Part shown: piece by piece, positions 61,161 to 64,000 of the stretch
Position numbering within the stretch: the stretch's first letter is position 1
Layout of the letters: each line of letters starts with the position of its first letter
Assembly (NCBI RefSeq): GCF_014698045.1
Contig: NZ_JACJSE010000007.1
Span: 310,001-374,000, forward strand
From: Aulosira sp. FACHB-615
GTDB taxonomy: Bacteria; Cyanobacteriota; Cyanobacteriia; Cyanobacteriales; Nostocaceae
Reading direction: 5' to 3'
DNA: 64,000 nt
Notes under the pieces: model-generated
Database searches by the model: none
What the model was told of the DNA's origin: nothing
The model's input: only the letters and a program-made list of their open reading frames with translations
Made by a program: the position numbers and the translations under genes

Positions 61161-62810
61161 CTATTCCCTGTTCCCTGCTATATTGACCATTGACTCATCA
61201 CCCTTACCATTCATCTGTGCATTCAATAGCTGTGCATCATTCACCCAGATAGCTTGTTGTGGTACTGGGATATTAATTCCGGCTTGGTCAAGGGTAACTT
61301 TCAGGCGGCGACGATATTCGCGGGCGACATCCCATTGTTTAAGAGGTTGGGTTTTAATCCACACACGAATAATTAAACCGCGATCGCCAAAATGATCAAT
61401 ACCCAAAACTTGCGGAGTTTCAATAATTTGATGTTTCCATTGCAAATCTTGATCCATCTCTAAAGCGACTTTTTTAATCAAGTCCAAAGCATGGTCAACA
61501 TCAGCTTCATAGGCAATGGGAACAGTTAAATCGGCCCGTGACCAACGGCTAGAGAGGTTGGCGACAATTTTAATCTCACTATTGGGAATTGTAATTAAGC
61601 GTCCTTCTGAATCGCGTAGTTGTGTCATCCGCAAGTTGAGATTTTCCACTAAGCCACCCACATTGCCCACATTAATCACATCGCCCAAGGCATACTGGTC
61701 TTCCAGGATAATCAAGAAGCCGTTAATGGCATCTTTAATTAGGTTTTGGGAAGCCAAAGATACAGCCACACCAACTAAACCTGCACCTGCAAGTAGAGGA
61801 ACAATATCTACCCCCAGAGAAACAAGGGCGAATAAAATCCCAACTCCTACCCAGATAATAGTGACAATACTTTTAGTCACGCCTGAAAAGGTAGAGACTC
61901 TTAAACGCAGACGTTCAGAAGTATCGGAGGTTAATAAAACCCCACTACTGATGAGTGTCGTTGTGAAGCGATCGATTAAAGCATAGCTGAAACGGGTAGC
62001 GACATAAGTCCCCAAGGCCACAACAGCAAGTTTTAAGGGAATTTGCGCCGCCGAGAGTATGGCTACTTGCAACGGTCGAGTGTAGGGAAATAGCCCCAAA
62101 ATCAGAAAATTACCCCCTCCCCAAATTCCAGCTTGCGTTAACTGAAACAAACGCTTCTTTACTTCTTGAAAATGACGATGCTGCTGTTGATTCAGTTGCG
62201 TTGTAATTGGTTGCGCTGTCGAAGAAATTGATGGAACTGGCTGCGCTGTTTCTTTGCGAGAGCGACGCTGCCAATAATATACACCCCAACTTGTGACCAC
62301 CATCACCAGGCCAATGCCAGCAGCAATTTTACCTTGATTGAGTAGATATTGAGTTTGTCGTTCTTGTTTTGCCCGTTGTAAGTCTTCTTGTAAAGCATCA
62401 GCAATTTGATTCGCCGAGATCAGCTGATCTTCTTGTCTGAGTTCTGCATCCTCAGAGGTGACAGTCATCAAATATTCACCATTCACCTGAATGACGGGTA
62501 TTTCGTTAACTTTCCGCACCTCTACCTTGATTTTCGTTGCTGAGGATTGAAAGTAATTCTGGCTAATTTGATTCAAGTTTCGCTGAATATTCTGTAAACG
62601 CTCTGGCAAATTAGTTTTAGTGGCGCTGATTTGAAATAAACGACGACCATCTAAATAAATCCAGCCAGAAACATTTCTATTCTCAGAGTCATTACTCAAG
62701 CTGCTGGGAGTTTGCAATAGTGGTAACAAGGGAATTTGCGCGTTTACTGGTGTTACAGCAATAGCAGAAACCGTGATTGAACCAAAAAATGCCAAAAAAT
62801 GCCAACGCAC
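61161..62810 (-). CDS. Mechanosensitive ion channel (MscS family)
   Basis: 549 aa. Cleavable signal peptide (about 1-24, ending VNA-Q), a periplasmic domain of ~135 residues (SGWIYLDGRRLFQISATKTN), then membrane spans at about 162-180, 225-245, 262-282 and 310-345. The pore-lining helix and MscS core follow: LLAGAGLVGVAVSLASQNLI, KDAINGFLIILEDQYALGDV, VENLNLRMTQLRDSEGRLIT and the cytoplasmic vestibule. Probably releases solutes on hypo-osmotic shock. Stands alone on its strand. Confidence 0.93.
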   Translation of the reverse strand: MRWHFLAFFGSITVSAIAVTPVNAQIPLLPLLQTPSSLSNDSENRNVSGWIYLDGRRLFQISATKTNLPERLQNIQRNLNQISQNYFQSSATKIKVEVRKVNEIPVIQVNGEYLMTVTSEDAELRQEDQLISANQIADALQEDLQRAKQERQTQYLLNQGKIAAGIGLVMVVTSWGVYYWQRRSRKETAQPVPSISSTAQPITTQLNQQQHRHFQEVKKRLFQLTQAGIWGGGNFLILGLFPYTRPLQVAILSAAQIPLKLAVVALGTYVATRFSYALIDRFTTTLISSGVLLTSDTSERLRLRVSTFSGVTKSIVTIIWVGVGILFALVSLGVDIVPLLAGAGLVGVAVSLASQNLIKDAINGFLIILEDQYALGDVINVGNVGGLVENLNLRMTQLRDSEGRLITIPNSEIKIVANLSSRWSRADLTVPIAYEADVDHALDLIKKVALEMDQDLQWKHQIIETPQVLGIDHFGDRGLIIRVWIKTQPLKQWDVAREYRRRLKVTLDQAGINIPVPQQAIWVNDAQLLNAQMNGKGDESMVNIAGNRE

Positions 62811-63345
62811 TCCAACACCTCCTTGAAGAAAATCTATTTTTGATTACTTACTTAGCCATACTCCAAAATTGACTTTAGTAATTGTACCTATCTAAAGTTA
62901 AGTTTTCTGGTTAAAGATTGCAAATTATGAAATTTACTGATGTTTAACTCTTTAGATAGATGACAAATAGATTCATCAACTTTTAAGGATAACTCAGCAG
63001 AATCTGTGATTATACTCTCACAAAAAATAAATTAAACCACAATTCAAATAGCCCGGTATTATTTGGTTTGGTTTCACTCACTACATCTCAACTAATAGGA
63101 ATACGGTTTAATTCCTGAATCTAGTTGTGTAAGCAGGGAGTAGGGAATGGGGAGTAGGGAGTAGGGAGTAGGAAAGACTGCTGATCTGGGTGTACTGATT
63201 TTTTTCATAAATCAAATATGAGTCCTATAGGTAGATAAAGCAGCTGTAGTTAATGCCCAAGCAAAACTGTTCTTGAGCAATATTCATTCTTTAAAAATCA
63301 GAGCTTTAGTTTAAAATATTGAACTTAAAGGGCTAATACTACTGT
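62811..63345. other. Intergenic region with a MITE copy
   Basis: No gene seen. 63095-63229 is an inverted MITE of family 1 with GGGAGTAGGGAATGG repeats in its middle. The remainder is AT-rich and unremarkable. Confidence 0.6.
63095..63229 (-). mobile_element. MITE-like element, family 1, inverted copy
   Basis: About 135 bp. Reverse complement of the copy at 17532-17660, sharing TATAGGACTCATATTTGATTT, AAAAAATCAGTACAC, CAGATCAG, TCTTTCCTACTCCC and a CGTATTCCTAT end. The heptamer block in the middle differs in length between copies. Confidence 0.7.
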
Positions 63346-64000
63346 ATGCGTCGAGATTCAATATTTTACAAACTATTTCAACAATCTCCTACACTGTTAT
63401 TTCAATTATTAGCAACACCACCCAGCAATGCAGAAGCGTACCGATTTGATTCAGTAGCCGTCAAAGAACCCAAATTTGAAATTGATGGTGTTGTCTTGAA
63501 AAGTTTTGTGGAAGGAAACCTTCCCCACAAACTTTTCGCTTTCTCCCGCCAGAAAATCAAGGTGCAGGAGTTGTGTACTTCTGTGAAGTTCAATTCCAAA
63601 CAGATGAACAGCTTTACGAAAGAGTATTTGCTGAATCTGCACTTTATTTTTACCGTAACCGTGCTAGATTCTGCGATTGGCAAGCAGTCATCATTTATCC
63701 ATCACGCAATACTGAACAAAGTGATATTCATCCACATCGTTCCTTCCTCAATGGTGGACAAGTGCATCGGGTGTATCTGGATGAATTAGGCAATATTCGC
63801 TCTTTACCGATATGGGTAGCGTTGATGGTGTTGACAACTCTAGAGGAAAATCAAGCACCAGAAGAAGCGAGATATCTCTTAACTAGAACTCGCCAAGAAG
63901 TTACAGAGCCAGGGAGTCGCGCCATAATAGAGATGATTCTCACAATTATGGTGTACAAGTTTGAACAGTTAACTAGAACAGAGGTTGAGTCAATGCTGGG
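63346..64000 (+). pseudogene. Rpn-type nuclease gene broken by a 47-bp palindrome (3' end outside window)
   Basis: Starts well: MRRDSIFYKLFQQSPTLLFQ, LLATPPSNAEAYRFDSVAVK and EPKFEIDGV, a PD-(D/E)XK-like N-terminus of the DUF2887/Rpn type. At codon 49 a 47-bp palindrome (63493-63539) shifts the frame. Beyond it the protein resumes in another frame as FLPPENQGAGVVYFCEVQFQ, TDEQLYERVFAESALYFYRN, ... IWVALMVLTTLEENQAPEEA, MVYKFEQLTRTEVESMLG to the window edge. Removing exactly 47 bases restores GV-FLPPEN. The last 67 bases match 33651-33717, the truncated paralogue. Confidence 0.88.
63493..63539. mobile_element. 47-bp palindromic small mobile repeat
   Basis: GTCTTGAAAAGTTTTGTGG, then AAGGAAACCTT, then CCCACAAACTTTTCGC: pairing arms AAAAGTTTTGTGG/CCCACAAACTTTT. 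Same ends as 32151-32200. Inserted in a nuclease gene and causing a frameshift. It fits the class of small dispersed repeats reported from Nostoc genomes. Confidence 0.85.

Noticed and set aside
60414..61395. Plus- and minus-strand frames of 64-174 codons
   Set aside because: They cover the GTGGGGA repeat copies and the antisense of the 87-aa and MscS genes.
63402..63683. Minus-strand frames of 63 and 93 codons
   Set aside because: Antisense to the nuclease pseudogene.

Overview
The window comes from the chromosome of a filamentous, heterocyst-type cyanobacterium (Nostocales, close to Nostoc/Calothrix/Tolypothrix). The signs are: very frequent HIP1 octamers (GCGATCGC) inside and between genes; a Cph1-type phytochrome with its Rcp1-type partner; a XisI protein; a CruG-like carotenoid glycosyltransferase; a MenH for phylloquinone; a Pho box of the cyanobacterial SphR type; and heptanucleotide tandem repeats (GGGGAGT, CTCCCTA, GACAAGG and CAGCACT types) in most gaps. 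Composition is AT-rich, and much of the intergenic DNA is small palindromes and MITE-like elements.

Layout. 1-3.3 kb: phosphate ABC transporter pstS-pstC-pstA on the minus strand behind a Pho box. 3.4-8.5 kb: CruG-like glycosyltransferase, RNase HI with an extra C-terminal domain, and a PAS-PAS-PAS hybrid histidine kinase. 8.9-17.5 kb: a secreted-peptide system with three double-glycine precursor peptides, a C39-peptidase ABC exporter, an HlyD adaptor, a degenerate kinase-like membrane protein, a NarL-type response regulator and a CHASE2 histidine kinase. 18.2-25 kb: a decayed DUF928-like gene, PEP synthase carrying an in-frame tandem-repeat insertion, a small membrane or lipoprotein, XisI with an internally deleted xisH, a protein O-mannosyltransferase-like membrane enzyme and an IS200/IS605 remnant. 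25.2-29.2 kb: phytochrome cphA, rcpA and a REC-kinase gene. 29.3-35.5 kb: glutathionyl-hydroquinone reductase, DUF3592 protein, DHFR-like reductase, menH, a Uma2 nuclease, a GH104-like lysozyme, a nuclease pseudogene broken by a MITE, and ahcY. 35.8-38.3 kb: CRISPR array of 35 repeats with no cas genes in view. 38.6-43.7 kb: vapBC-like toxin-antitoxin pair flanked by duplicated recN 3' ends, recN, and an ABC1 kinase. 44.1-46.6 kb: a coxC 3' fragment against a broken IS630 transposase, N-acylglucosamine 2-epimerase, and a nuclease remnant. 46.7-54.5 kb: a glycan region (three GT4 glycosyltransferases, a PIG-L deacetylase, an NHL-repeat secreted protein). 54.6-62.8 kb: HdeD-like membrane protein, two small genes with LexA-like operators, a large beta-helix/RTX protein, a LysR regulator with a divergent SDR gene, and an MscS channel. 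63.3-64 kb: another nuclease gene broken by a 47-bp palindrome and running off the window.

The best candidate for an under-described system is the peptide cluster at 8.9-17.5 kb. Two 78-residue precursors each carry two GG motifs, and the kinase-like protein has Arg where the phosphoacceptor His should be, next to a complete CHASE2 kinase and NarL-type regulator. Together they look like a secreted-peptide/sensing circuit. A second theme is very small mobile repeats: in two nuclease genes, removing the proposed insert restores the reading frame to the base.
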